DNA of 34,183 bases from a bacterium D16-36 (GCA_003611745.1 RAYF01000040.1:1-34183), one strand, 5' to 3'; positions 11,348 to 19,279 are shown, counted from the first letter of the stretch. Program-made: numbers and translations. The notes: a model not told the origin generated them from the letters alone.

Positions 11348-11398
11348 CCATTAACACCTAGTGGACTGTTTGCATTTTCGACCACATATTGTGCAATT

Positions 11399-12370
11399 TC
11401 AACTATAGAATCCTCTATTATTTAGAAAATTGCAACCATTACCACCCCTCTTCCGAATGGACTTCATATTTGAGCAACTGTTGCTCAAAATTCTCAGGCT
11501 TCTTTCTCCACTCAAAAGGGAACACCCTACAATCTGTTTAAAATTGCGGTTAAACGTAGAAAGGGTAGAAAAACCGCAGCGGAATGCAATCTCCGATACC
11601 AACACATCCGTTTTCCGGAGCAGCTCACAGGCATTTTGGATACGTACCAGATTAATATACTCCAACGGCCCCATATTCATGCAGGATGAAAAAAGCCGCC
11701 TGAAATGTGTCTCGCTGATATGGCACCGCCCTGCGAGCGTCTCTATACGGATTGGCTCCATATAATGCCTGCTGACGTAATTAAGTGCATCCGTAATCAG
11801 GTCATTCACCTTCTGGTCTTCCGTATCCTGCGTTTCATCCTGATTCTCCCTTGCCAGGGCAACCAGAAAAGCTGCCAGAACACCCTTTGCCTCCTCTGCA
11901 TAAAATTCTTTTGTTTCGCGCATAATATCTAAAACCTGACGGATTTTCCCTGCCAGCTCCGGTAATTTCTCTGCCTCGCCAAAAACCCCCCTTGCATTAA
12001 TCCTGCGGATAACATGCCCCATCTTTTTCTCACTGCTGTCCGACCAAACCCCCTGCAGCACCTCATCCACATCAAGAAACAAATACTCCCAGCGGCTCAT
12101 TGTCCCCACATCGCTGGTCGTCGTATGCGGGCAATTATGTGGAATAACCGTAAACTGCTCTTCTGAAAAACGGTAATCTTTTTCTCCAATTGTCATTATG
12201 CCCTTACCCTCATAACAATATCCAATTTCCATACAATTGTGGAAATGCAGATAATCAATCCCCTCACCATATGACCGTACCCACTTCTGCCCAAGAAGCG
12301 CTAAAATAGGAATTCCAGCCGGCATTTTGTAATATCGCAGCTCTATTTTTGATTTTCTCTTTTTTGCCAT
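11399..12370 (-). CDS. AraC-family transcriptional regulator with a frameshifted C-terminus
   Basis: This is the likely local regulator of the galactan genes. The N-terminal half resembles an AraC-type cupin sugar sensor (YLHFHNCMEIGYCYEGKG). The C-terminal 100 residues hold the two helix-turn-helix units, including IRIETLAGRCHISETHFRRLF and VSEIAFRCGFSTLSTFNRNF. After GCS the frame reads LLSGERSLR, whereas the family continues PxEWRK. The shifted frame gives PFEWRKKPENFEQQLLKYE and ends at a TAA at 11439. Restoring one C in the CCC run at 11518-11520 would rejoin the two. The protein therefore carries an unrelated tail of about 39 residues and lacks the end of the second HTH unit. The start at 12370 has AAGGAG six bases upstream. 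Confidence 0.88.
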   Translation of the reverse strand: MAKKRKSKIELRYYKMPAGIPILALLGQKWVRSYGEGIDYLHFHNCMEIGYCYEGKGIMTIGEKDYRFSEEQFTVIPHNCPHTTTSDVGTMSRWEYLFLDVDEVLQGVWSDSSEKKMGHVIRRINARGVFGEAEKLPELAGKIRQVLDIMRETKEFYAEEAKGVLAAFLVALARENQDETQDTEDQKVNDLITDALNYVSRHYMEPIRIETLAGRCHISETHFRRLFSSCMNMGPLEYINLVRIQNACELLRKTDVLVSEIAFRCGFSTLSTFNRNFKQIVGCSLLSGERSLRILSNSCSNMKSIRKRGGNGCNFLNNRGFYS

Positions 12371-12550
12371 GGGCTTCTCCTTTCCACACAATGGGTGCAA
12401 CCGCTTGTCCATTGCTGCGCAATCGTTTGTTCATATATGTTAATTTACCAATTTTTTCCCGATTCGTCAATATATTTTTTGTTCTTATAGCGCTGCACAA
12501 GGAGAAATTTACTAAAGCGTGTCCGCTTGGCCCGTTACTTCGCGGGAATC

Positions 12551-12580
12551 AAAAAAAGGGCACAGACTTCACTTGTGCCC
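12551..12580 (-). terminator. Terminator of the small acidic lipoprotein gene (hairpin repeat copy B)
   Basis: GGGCACA/TGTGCCC arms at 12558-12580 are followed on the minus strand by seven T. It starts 20 bases after the lipoprotein stop. The hairpin differs by a single base from the one at 7329-7351, so this is a member of the dispersed hairpin family used as a working terminator. Confidence 0.8.
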
Positions 12581-12600
12581 TCGGAAAAACAAAATAGAAT

Positions 12601-12945
12601 TTAGCGGTTCTTCTTGCCGCTTGTCACAGAATTATTGTTGCTATCCTTATCCTTATCATTTACATCATCACCTGTCATATCACTATTGCCGTCATCTCCG
12701 GTAACATCATCTACAGCATCCTTTGTGCCATCCATAACATCATCCGCCGCATCCTCGGCACCGTTTACTGCATCGTCCACGCCGTCCTCCACATCATCCA
12801 TAAGGCTGTCATCTGCAGACGGGCTGGCGCTTGCCTCGCCGTTGTTATTGTCATTTGCCTTGTTCCCGCAGCCCGTAAAAACAGGCACTGATAAACAAAT
12901 AACTGCTGCCAATAATAAATATTTCTTTTTCAAATCACTCACCAT
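12601..12945 (-). CDS. Small acidic low-complexity lipoprotein
   Basis: I do not recognise a family. About 114 residues carry a lipoprotein signal (KKKYLLLAAVICLSVPVFTGC). The mature part is nearly all Asp, Asn, Ser, Gly and Ala, with DDVxDxxDDA-like repeats in the middle and a short basic end (SGKKNR). It should be an extracellular, membrane-anchored, probably disordered protein; such acidic chains can bind cations, but no function can be assigned. The start is uncertain: ATG at 12945 or TTG at 12933 have weak purine-rich sites, and an in-frame ATG at 12972 has none. It seems monocistronic, with its own terminator. Confidence 0.7.
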   Translation of the reverse strand: MVSDLKKKYLLLAAVICLSVPVFTGCGNKANDNNNGEASASPSADDSLMDDVEDGVDDAVNGAEDAADDVMDGTKDAVDDVTGDDGNSDMTGDDVNDKDKDSNNNSVTSGKKNR

Positions 12946-13075
12946 ACCTTTCTTTTTCAGGGAATCATCCATTTTATGAATCGTTCATAACGCTACGTTT
13001 TCCCTTGCTTTTACGAAATTAGTATGGCTTATCTTTCTGTAAATATTCAAAAAATTGTCATAAATATGAAGTATT

Positions 13076-14434
13076 TTATGAATCAAAATGATGCCCGACA
13101 TATTTATAAGCAGGACGGATAATCTTTCCTTTATTTACAAGCTCCTCTAAACGGTGCGCACTCCAGCCGGAAATACGTGAAATCGCAAAAAGCGGCGTGA
13201 ACAATTCCTCCGGTATGCCAAGCATCGTATAAATCAGCCCGCTGTAAAAATCTACATTGGCACAGACCGGCTTCATAACATGGGAGCGATGCGATATCAA
13301 ATCCGCAGCAATCTGTTCCACCTTGTCATATAACTCAAATTCTGCTTCCATCCCTTTTGCAGCAGCGAGCTTTCTGGCATAATCCTTCAACACAACCTCC
13401 CTTGGGTCAGACAGGGTATAAACAGCGTGCCCCATGCCATAAATCAGCCCGGAACCGTCAAATGCCTCCTTTTTTAAAACTTTCTGCAGATATGTACGAA
13501 TTTCTTCTTCTGATTCTATGTCAGTGCAGCTCTTCTTCAGATCCTTAAACATCTGCTGTACCTTAAGGTTAGCCCCCCCATGCCTTGGCCCTTTCAGGGA
13601 TGCGATAGATGCAGCCACCGCAGAATAGGTGTCTGTTCCAGAAGAAGTCACCACATGGTTAGTAAATGTAGAATTATTTCCTCCCCCATGCTCAGCATGA
13701 AGTACCAGTGCAGCATCTAAAACCCTTGCCTCCAATTTGGTAAACTCCCCGTCCGGACGAAGCATATGCAGAATGTTTTCCGCTGTCGAATACTCTGGAT
13801 TTGCCGGTTTTATCACCAAGCTCTCAAAGAAATCAAAGTGCCTGTACGCATGATAATTATATACTGCAATCAGCGGCAGCTTCGCCACAAGCTGCAGTGA
13901 CTGCCGCAGTACATTTGGCACAGAAATATCATCCGGGTTTGAATCAAAAGAATATAATGTCAAAACACTCCTCTGCAGGCCATTCATCAGGTTCGGGCTC
14001 GGGGCTTTCATAATGACATCGCGTATAAACTGGGCAGACAGCTCCTGTAAGCTGGTAAGGATTTCGACAAATGTTTTTAGCTGTTCCCTGTCCGGAAGCT
14101 TTCCGAATAGTAGCAGATATGTCGTCTCCTCAAACGCATAGCGTTTCTCCAAACTGCTGCCGACAAGCTTCTTTACATCATATCCCTGATAATAAAGCTT
14201 CCCATCTGCAGGCTCCTTTACCCCCTCCACTATATTATAACCGCTGACATCTGAAATTTCCGTAAGGCCTGTCAATACACCCTTGCCAGTGCTGTCGCGA
14301 AGGCCTCTTTTTACATCATATTCCTGATACAAATTCAAATCAATTACACCGGATTTCATACAGTTTTCCAGCAATTCATCAAATTTATTATTAAGTACAT
14401 CGCTTAATGCCATCATAGAATCATTATAACTCAT
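13076..14434 (-). CDS. gltA: Citrate synthase (citrate/2-methylcitrate synthase family)
   Basis: This enzyme joins acetyl-CoA and oxaloacetate to citrate, in anaerobes usually the entry to 2-oxoglutarate and glutamate. It has 452 residues from the chosen start. The active-site regions are LHAEHGGGNNSTFT, KGPRHGGAN, GMGHAVYTLSDPR and ANVDFYSG, with the His and Asp positions kept. The N-terminal extension of about 60 residues fits the longer clostridial form. The start at 14434 is chosen because AGGAGG lies seven bases upstream; in-frame ATGs further up have poor sites. No aconitase or isocitrate dehydrogenase gene is next to it. It has its own promoter with a palindrome in the leader. A methylcitrate role cannot be excluded by eye. 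Confidence 0.92.
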   Translation of the reverse strand: MSYNDSMMALSDVLNNKFDELLENCMKSGVIDLNLYQEYDVKRGLRDSTGKGVLTGLTEISDVSGYNIVEGVKEPADGKLYYQGYDVKKLVGSSLEKRYAFEETTYLLLFGKLPDREQLKTFVEILTSLQELSAQFIRDVIMKAPSPNLMNGLQRSVLTLYSFDSNPDDISVPNVLRQSLQLVAKLPLIAVYNYHAYRHFDFFESLVIKPANPEYSTAENILHMLRPDGEFTKLEARVLDAALVLHAEHGGGNNSTFTNHVVTSSGTDTYSAVAASIASLKGPRHGGANLKVQQMFKDLKKSCTDIESEEEIRTYLQKVLKKEAFDGSGLIYGMGHAVYTLSDPREVVLKDYARKLAAAKGMEAEFELYDKVEQIAADLISHRSHVMKPVCANVDFYSGLIYTMLGIPEELFTPLFAISRISGWSAHRLEELVNKGKIIRPAYKYVGHHFDS

Positions 14435-14530
14435 GCACATTCCTCCTCTCATTCCTCCATAGGGAACTGTCATGAAATATTTTGCAGATAGTTCCTACGC
14501 CGTTCCGCCCAAAAGAAATACATGCATTTT

Positions 14531-14546
14531 TGTATACATGTATACA
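14531..14546. promoter_or_regulatory. 16-bp perfect palindrome in the citrate synthase leader (possible operator)
   Basis: TGTATACATGTATACA is a perfect palindrome 50 bp downstream of the -10 box and 97 bases before the ATG. GTATAC half-sites of this kind are typical of GntR-family operators, but no GntR gene is in the window. A repressor bound here would block transcription of the citrate synthase gene. Confidence 0.55.
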
Positions 14547-14595
14547 CCAAAAAACAATTAGACGCCAATCCATTCATCCACGTACCACAATATAT

Positions 14596-14624
14596 ATCAT
14601 ACATGAAATCAGAATTAGCGTCAA
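14596..14624 (-). promoter_or_regulatory. Sigma-A promoter of the citrate synthase gene
   Basis: On the minus strand TTGACG (14619-14624) and TATGAT (14596-14601) are separated by 17 bases, one mismatch each from consensus. The transcript would have a leader of about 155 bases containing the palindrome at 14531-14546. Confidence 0.65.
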
Positions 14625-14650
14625 GTTTCGATTCTTTTGGCCCACAGAAA

Positions 14651-15508
14651 TCATGAGGCAGAGCGTGTCCTATATTCCAGCCGGAGCTTGTCTGTCAAAA
14701 GTGCCATAAATTCAGAATTTGTCGGTTTGCCTTTTCCTGCACAGATTGTATTGCCAAAAACCTCTTCCAGCGTCTCTACATTCCCCCGCCTCCATGCTAC
14801 CTCTATTGCATGTCGTATCGTCCTCTCTACACTGCTGGAGGTTGTCTTATATTTCTTTGCAATCGCAGGATACAGGAATTTTGTAATATAATGCAGCATA
14901 TTCCTGTCATAGAAAGCCATAATAATGCCTTCCCTGATATACTGATACCCCTTGATATGCGCTGGTATCCCGATTTCCAACAGGATGTTTGTCACATCAA
15001 TCTCCAAATCCCCTGAAAAATTATATCCATCATTCACATTGCTTTTTTCTGCCTCCCCCTGTTCTTCTTTTACCGGAAGGTCCCTGTAAACACTCGCCCT
15101 GACAATCCCTTTCGTTTCTTCCCTGCGGTGCTCTACTAACTGCGATACCCTCTTTATCAGCATCGTATTTGAAACCGGTTTCATCATATAATAATCCGCT
15201 CCCGCCTGAATTGCCTCTTCCACAAGATTTTCCATGCGCAGTGCCGTCTCGATGATAAAAATAGGGCGTTTTTCTATGTAAGCAGTTCTATTAATCTCTT
15301 CCAGAATGCCAATTCCATCAATGCCAGGCAGAATCATGTCCATCACAACAACATCTGGTTTTTCCTTTCTAATACTCTCCAGTGCCTTGCTTCCATTGCC
15401 TGTAGCCAGAATAACATCCATCCCCATGCTTATCATAGTACTTTGCTTACTTTCTCGATCCTGTACGTTATTATCCGCGATAATCACGCGTAAGCCTGTC
15501 GTTTCCAT
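14651..15508 (-). CDS. spo0A: Spo0A-like sporulation response regulator (non-canonical residues)
   Basis: This is a response regulator of the Spo0A family (285 residues): a receiver domain (about 5-125) and a Spo0A-type DNA-binding domain (about 165-280, with IRHAIEVAW and KGKPTNSEFMA). Phospho-acceptor Asp57, Thr88 and Lys110 are present. Two positions are unusual. The acidic pair reads ADNN instead of ADDN, so one pocket Asp is Asn13. In the recognition region canonical TTxSRVERAIRH reads TTSSSVERTIRH, so the DNA-contacting Arg is Ser. The usual neighbour spoIVB is absent, so this may be a paralogue rather than the master regulator. The start at 15508 has GGAGG five bases upstream. A 0A-box palindrome lies just upstream. 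Confidence 0.88.
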   Translation of the reverse strand: METTGLRVIIADNNVQDRESKQSTMISMGMDVILATGNGSKALESIRKEKPDVVVMDMILPGIDGIGILEEINRTAYIEKRPIFIIETALRMENLVEEAIQAGADYYMMKPVSNTMLIKRVSQLVEHRREETKGIVRASVYRDLPVKEEQGEAEKSNVNDGYNFSGDLEIDVTNILLEIGIPAHIKGYQYIREGIIMAFYDRNMLHYITKFLYPAIAKKYKTTSSSVERTIRHAIEVAWRRGNVETLEEVFGNTICAGKGKPTNSEFMALLTDKLRLEYRTRSAS

Positions 15509-15526
15509 ATTTTCCTCCATTTCCGA

Positions 15527-15539
15527 TGTCGAATCGACA
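15527..15539. promoter_or_regulatory. Palindromic 0A-box-like site upstream of the Spo0A-like gene
   Basis: TGTCGAATCGACA is a perfect inverted repeat around a central A. The plus strand carries TGTCGAA, the exact Spo0A box core; the minus strand reads TGTCGAT, one base off. It ends 18 bases before the start codon and lies about 40 bp downstream of a TATAAT on the minus strand (15581-15586). Binding there would be expected to repress, suggesting autoregulation or control by another Spo0A. Confidence 0.6.
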
Positions 15540-15724
15540 CCTCCGCAACATATTCTATCCTTATTCTTTAACTTTTTACCATTATAGAAAAGAACCGCGG
15601 ATAAAAAGGGGGAAACAAAAGGAGTTCAAATGTAATCGCTGGAAAATAATGGCAGATTTAAACGCAAAATCTGAATTTCTATCCTATCATGCCGCCTTAT
15701 GGCAGAATTTCAGAAATCATCTAG

Positions 15725-15761
15725 AAAAAAGGGGAATGCAACACTAACAAATGTATTCCCC
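15725..15761 (-). terminator. Second of two tandem terminators after the SARP-type regulator
   Basis: Arms GGGGAATGCA (15731-15740) and TGTATTCCCC (15752-15761) form a nearly complete 10-bp stem. On the minus strand they are followed by six T. It lies 25 bases beyond the first terminator. Confidence 0.7.
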
Positions 15762-15785
15762 TGACAAAAAATTTCTTATAGGGCC

Positions 15786-15833
15786 AAAAAAGGAGGATAC
15801 GAAAAGCCCTACCTTTTCGTATCCTCCTTTTTT
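15786..15833 (-). terminator. Strong terminator directly after the SARP-type regulator
   Basis: Arms 15791-15806 and 15813-15828 form a perfect 16-bp stem with a six-base loop. Runs of A and T flank both sides, so it could act in both directions. It begins one base after the TAA at 15835. Confidence 0.9.
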
Positions 15834-15834
15834 C

Positions 15835-16632
15835 TTACTCTGAGGCGTACCGAAGCAGCTGCCCGACACGCTCCTCAGCCCAGCTGTAATCAGACATATA
15901 TTCCCCCGCAAACTGTTTTCTGGCCTGCTCCTCGCCAGCCAGAAAATCATATAAGTCACATTCAAATAGCTCCGTATCAACCCTGCGGACACCACGCTCC
16001 GCAATCATAATCTCTTTGATTCCATATTCCTCTAATTCCCTTAGAAGATTGCGTGATACTTTACTACAGAGGTTCTGTGTCGCTTCATCATTCGGTCTTT
16101 CTTCCCACAATGCGCAAATCACCTGATCTGTGTTCACCGTACCGCCCTGCCTGTCCACCAAAAGAGCTAAAAGCTCTTTAGCCTTTCCGCTCCTGAACAT
16201 AATAGGCTGGTCATCTATGAAAAGATCAAAATGGCCAAATGTTTTTACATATATGCGGCGTTTTTTTCTCCTTCTTGAAAGCAATCTAGCTGACTCAAGT
16301 GCATAAAACAGCTCATCATTCGTATATGGCTTAATCAGAAATGCCACAGCACGTAACTTTGATGCCTCTATGGCATATTGCTCTACATCGGAGAAAAATA
16401 TCAAAAGAATATCTGGAAAGATTTCCCGAAGCCTGCTGCCAAGCAATATTCCGTCCATGCCATTCATGGAAGCATTAATAATTGCCAAATCTATTTCGTG
16501 CTTCCTTGCAAAACGCATTGCTCCCTCATCGTCCTCAAACGTTCCTACAATTTTGATTTCATGAAAATTCCTGACCTCAAACTGCAGAGAAACAATTTCC
16601 ATCCTTTCGTCACTGACAACTATTGTTCTCAT
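15835..16632 (-). CDS. SARP/BTAD-type response regulator with a non-phosphorylatable receiver
   Basis: This 265-residue regulator has an N-terminal receiver fold (about 1-115) and a C-terminal winged helix of the OmpR/SARP kind followed by a short BTAD-like helical tail (TFGHFDLFIDDQPIMFRSGKAKELLALLVDRQGG..., about 128-265). In the receiver the expected phospho-acceptor Asp is Asn53 (AIINASMNGMDG), while Asp8/Glu9, a Ser and Lys in FLIKPY remain. It probably does not use normal phosphorylation and may sense another signal or a partner. No histidine kinase is adjacent. ATG with GGAG four to five bases upstream; a double terminator follows. The target genes are unknown. Confidence 0.82.
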   Translation of the reverse strand: MRTIVVSDERMEIVSLQFEVRNFHEIKIVGTFEDDEGAMRFARKHEIDLAIINASMNGMDGILLGSRLREIFPDILLIFFSDVEQYAIEASKLRAVAFLIKPYTNDELFYALESARLLSRRRKKRRIYVKTFGHFDLFIDDQPIMFRSGKAKELLALLVDRQGGTVNTDQVICALWEERPNDEATQNLCSKVSRNLLRELEEYGIKEIMIAERGVRRVDTELFECDLYDFLAGEEQARKQFAGEYMSDYSWAEERVGQLLRYASE

Positions 16633-16779
16633 GTTTCTCCTTACTCCAAGCGCAGATCCAGCGCAATATTTCTTTTACACATTCCCAATGTGCACCCTGT
16701 AGCATTTTTCTACAAATTTTACCTTAGATATATAGTATTACTTAAAAATGAAGTTGTCAACTGAATGAATACACGGAAT

Positions 16780-17526
16780 CTACGCATTTTTTGACAAATT
16801 TCGTTTGACTGCATAGCCAACTCCGTATTTCGATTTGATACTGTATGATACCGGCCTTAATTTATGCCTGAGCTGCTTGATCACCGTATCTAAAACCCTT
16901 TCTTCCCCTAAACTTTCTGCTCCCCATGCGGCAAGCAGCAGATCCTTTCTGGCAACAACCCTTTCCTGATCCTGCAGGAGCCTCGACAACACAAGGCATT
17001 CCTTTTTCGTCAGATCCAGGACCGTACCGCAGCAATAAAACTGGCATTTTCCCTCATCTAATACCGCAGCGCTCCCCGTGCCGTCCCAGCCCTGATGCCT
17101 CTTTATTTTTCCTGCGCAGGCAAAAATCCTTGACGCACAAATACGGATATCTTTTGTTCTTTCAATATAATCAGATGCCCCCAGAAGGAATGCCTGCAAT
17201 TCCTGCCCATCCCCCTCCCCGACACAGACAACCGGTGCCGCACCAATACTGCAGATTTCCTGAAATGCTTCCTGCCACCCTTCCGGCTGTTCCTCTAAAA
17301 GCCTCTGCCCGGACAGGACAACCGCCAGAATCTCCCTCCCCATTTCTATGCCGTGCCCCTGCCCGCTATGGCAGGTTCTCCTATATTCCATATATTTTGT
17401 AAGCTGCTTTCGCAGCTCCTCCCATCCCTCCGCTTCTTCTATCACGACTTCGCTTTTTGCCAGCTCCTTTCTCAGCCTCTCACACCATCCAATATCATCA
17501 TCCCATAAAATAATGCCTCTCTCCAA
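16780..17526 (-). CDS. OmpR-type winged-helix regulator with a degenerate receiver
   Basis: The C-terminal 90 residues form an OmpR/PhoB winged helix (LDLTKKECLVLSRLL, VLDTVIKQLRHKL, SKYGVGYAV). The N-terminal 130 residues look like a worn receiver. An acidic WDDD stretch is kept, but the phospho-acceptor position falls at Ser72 in AVVLSGQ, and the conserved Lys is replaced in GASDYIERT (Arg123). Normal phosphorylation is unlikely. The TTG start has GGGGGG six bases upstream and lies 13 bases after the HydE-like gene, so the two are probably cotranscribed and may share a function. Confidence 0.75.
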   Translation of the reverse strand: MERGIILWDDDIGWCERLRKELAKSEVVIEEAEGWEELRKQLTKYMEYRRTCHSGQGHGIEMGREILAVVLSGQRLLEEQPEGWQEAFQEICSIGAAPVVCVGEGDGQELQAFLLGASDYIERTKDIRICASRIFACAGKIKRHQGWDGTGSAAVLDEGKCQFYCCGTVLDLTKKECLVLSRLLQDQERVVARKDLLLAAWGAESLGEERVLDTVIKQLRHKLRPVSYSIKSKYGVGYAVKRNLSKNA

Positions 17527-17539
17527 ACCATGCCCCCCG

Positions 17540-18565
17540 TTAATCAGAATCCAGCCCCATTGCCATAATCTGCCCGCGCACCTCGTCCACCTGATCTAAT
17601 GGCAGAATAAACCTCCCATTCTTTCTCTCATAGACAGAATAACTTTCTATTATCGTCTTGACATCCAAATCTACAATAACGGCATCAGCCCCCGCCTGGA
17701 CTGCCTGCATCCGTCCCTGCCCCAACACGCAGTCCAGTGTCGGACTGGCAAATATCACCGCATCCGGCAGCATCAGCCGGAGTATCGCCAATATGTATGT
17801 TGTCATATCCCCGTTTCCGCTGCGCTCCCCCTCAAACGGTGTATGCCTTGCGGGCACAAATGCCCCCATATCTATAATGGAAGCGCCGAAGGATTTGATA
17901 AACTGAATATCCTCCAGAACATTGCTGATTCCCTGATAAGGAATGCCAATTAAAAAACCTGTCCCAACCTGATAGCCGATTTTTTTTAACTGCCAGAGCT
18001 GCTGCTTCCTCAAAAGCAGCGACATATTGGAAGGATAAATTTTCCTAAAATGCTGTTCATTGGCGCTGCCATGCCGGAGAAGGTATCCCGCAGCCCCATT
18101 CTGGTACCAGCGCTGGTAAGCAGATTCTGTCTTTTCCCCAAGGGCCAGAATAATACTGCATCCTTTAACCGCCCCCCTGACCGCATTAAGGATTCCGTCA
18201 ACCTGCTGCTCTGTATAATAAAGGTCATCCCCGCTCTCTAAGAGGAAATTCGTAATCCCATTTCTGGCATACTCCCTGCAGCAGTCAACAATCAGCATCG
18301 TATCCATCCGAAACCGCTTTGCAAACTGATTGTCCCTCCTTAGCCCACACATTTTACAGTCATATTTGCAATAGCTGCTGATTGGCACCCTGCCCCATAT
18401 TTTTATAATATCCTTCTTTACCTTCTGCCTGACAGAACATGCCTTTTCATATAGATATTCTGTTGTCTCAATATTTCGGAATTTAAGAAGCTCCGTAAAT
18501 TCCCCTGACTCCAGATTCCCTGTCGCCATCAGTTTATTTACTAATTCATCCATGCATCGTCCCAT
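17540..18565 (-). CDS. HydE-like radical SAM protein (BioB/HydE/PylB superfamily)
   Basis: This is a radical SAM enzyme of 341 residues. The iron-sulfur/SAM motif is CKYDCKMC (Cys66, Cys70, Cys73). The following CGLRRDN...KRFRM, LESGDD, LALGE and GYLLRHGSANEQHFRKI segments resemble HydE, the [FeFe]-hydrogenase maturase; PylB is a more distant match. No hydF, hydG or hydrogenase gene is nearby, and it shares a probable operon with a regulator having a degenerate receiver. It may be a true HydE or a paralogue with another substrate. The start ATG has AAGGGG about eight bases upstream; an in-frame ATG four codons later is possible. Confidence 0.8.
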   Translation of the reverse strand: MGRCMDELVNKLMATGNLESGEFTELLKFRNIETTEYLYEKACSVRQKVKKDIIKIWGRVPISSYCKYDCKMCGLRRDNQFAKRFRMDTMLIVDCCREYARNGITNFLLESGDDLYYTEQQVDGILNAVRGAVKGCSIILALGEKTESAYQRWYQNGAAGYLLRHGSANEQHFRKIYPSNMSLLLRKQQLWQLKKIGYQVGTGFLIGIPYQGISNVLEDIQFIKSFGASIIDMGAFVPARHTPFEGERSGNGDMTTYILAILRLMLPDAVIFASPTLDCVLGQGRMQAVQAGADAVIVDLDVKTIIESYSVYERKNGRFILPLDQVDEVRGQIMAMGLDSD

Positions 18566-18588
18566 TTAAAAAGCACCCCTTTGCCCTA

Positions 18589-18614
18589 ATTTGTACAAAA
18601 AACCTAATACAAAT
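18589..18614. promoter_or_regulatory. Inverted repeat before the HydE-like gene
   Basis: ATTTGTA (18589-18595) and TACAAAT (18608-18614) form a perfect 7-bp inverted repeat with a 12-base spacer, 24 bases upstream of the HydE-like start. It may be an operator. No convincing promoter or terminator is visible in this 83-base gap, so the gene could also be read from the export operon upstream. Confidence 0.3.
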
Positions 18615-18648
18615 CTTATCACAAAGAGATGCTTTCTTCCACCTGTTT

Positions 18649-19263
18649 TTACTCTGAAACGCATTCAAACTGGTGCAGTATATTGCGCACTGCTATAAAA
18701 AGCTCCGCTTTTAGTTCCTGTATATCTACCGGGCTGTGATACAATATCACATTATAACAGGTAGAATTTATTAACTCTACGATCATATAAATCATCAGCT
18801 CCTGCTGCCGGTACTTCTTTTTAGAAACCGCCAGCAGCGCCTCAAAAACATCCATGCAGTTCCTATTGTCCAAATCTGAAATCCGTATACTGGAAAAAAC
18901 ACCCCAGCTTAGATTTTTGGAGATAAAACGCAACAGCGACGGATTTTCATTAAGCTGGTCTATTATATTGTCTGCCAGATACACTACGCAATCCTCCAGC
19001 GATTCAACCGCCTTCTCCAGAATCCTATTATTAAGCTGGTAATTTGCCTGCTCAAAAATCTTGTTCGCCTCATGTGCAATCAGACAGTTCTGTACCTCAT
19101 ATTTATCCTTAAAATACAGGTAGAACGTTCCTTTTGCCATTTCAGCGCTTTTTGCAATCTCAGAAACAGAGGTATTGTCAATTCCCTTTTCCGTAAAGAG
19201 CTGAAATGCAGCCGCAAGCAGAGCCTTCTCTTTTTCTTTTTTCTTTTTTTCAATTTTGCTCAA
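18649..19263 (-). CDS. TetR/AcrR-family regulator of the MMPL export operon
   Basis: This is a 204-residue TetR-type repressor. The N-terminal helix-turn-helix is LFTEKGIDNTSVSEIAKSAEMAKGTFYLYFKDK in outline (about residues 18-50), preceded by a very basic stretch. The helical remainder would bind a ligand. It is the last gene of a probable three-gene operon, 16 bases after the heptad-repeat protein gene. Two matching palindromes at the operon promoter are its likely binding sites. The start is TTG with GGGAG about ten bases upstream. Confidence 0.88.
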   Translation of the reverse strand: MSKIEKKKKEKEKALLAAAFQLFTEKGIDNTSVSEIAKSAEMAKGTFYLYFKDKYEVQNCLIAHEANKIFEQANYQLNNRILEKAVESLEDCVVYLADNIIDQLNENPSLLRFISKNLSWGVFSSIRISDLDNRNCMDVFEALLAVSKKKYRQQELMIYMIVELINSTCYNVILYHSPVDIQELKAELFIAVRNILHQFECVSE

Positions 19264-19279
19264 AATAACTGCACTCCCT

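Noticed and set aside
12614-12979. 121-residue Ser/Thr-rich frame on the plus strand
   Set aside because: Its low-complexity composition is the antisense of the Asp-rich lipoprotein codons.
13783-13792. TGTCGAA 0A-box core inside the citrate synthase gene
   Set aside because: It is a single half-site within coding sequence, with no promoter nearby; such 7-mers occur by chance.
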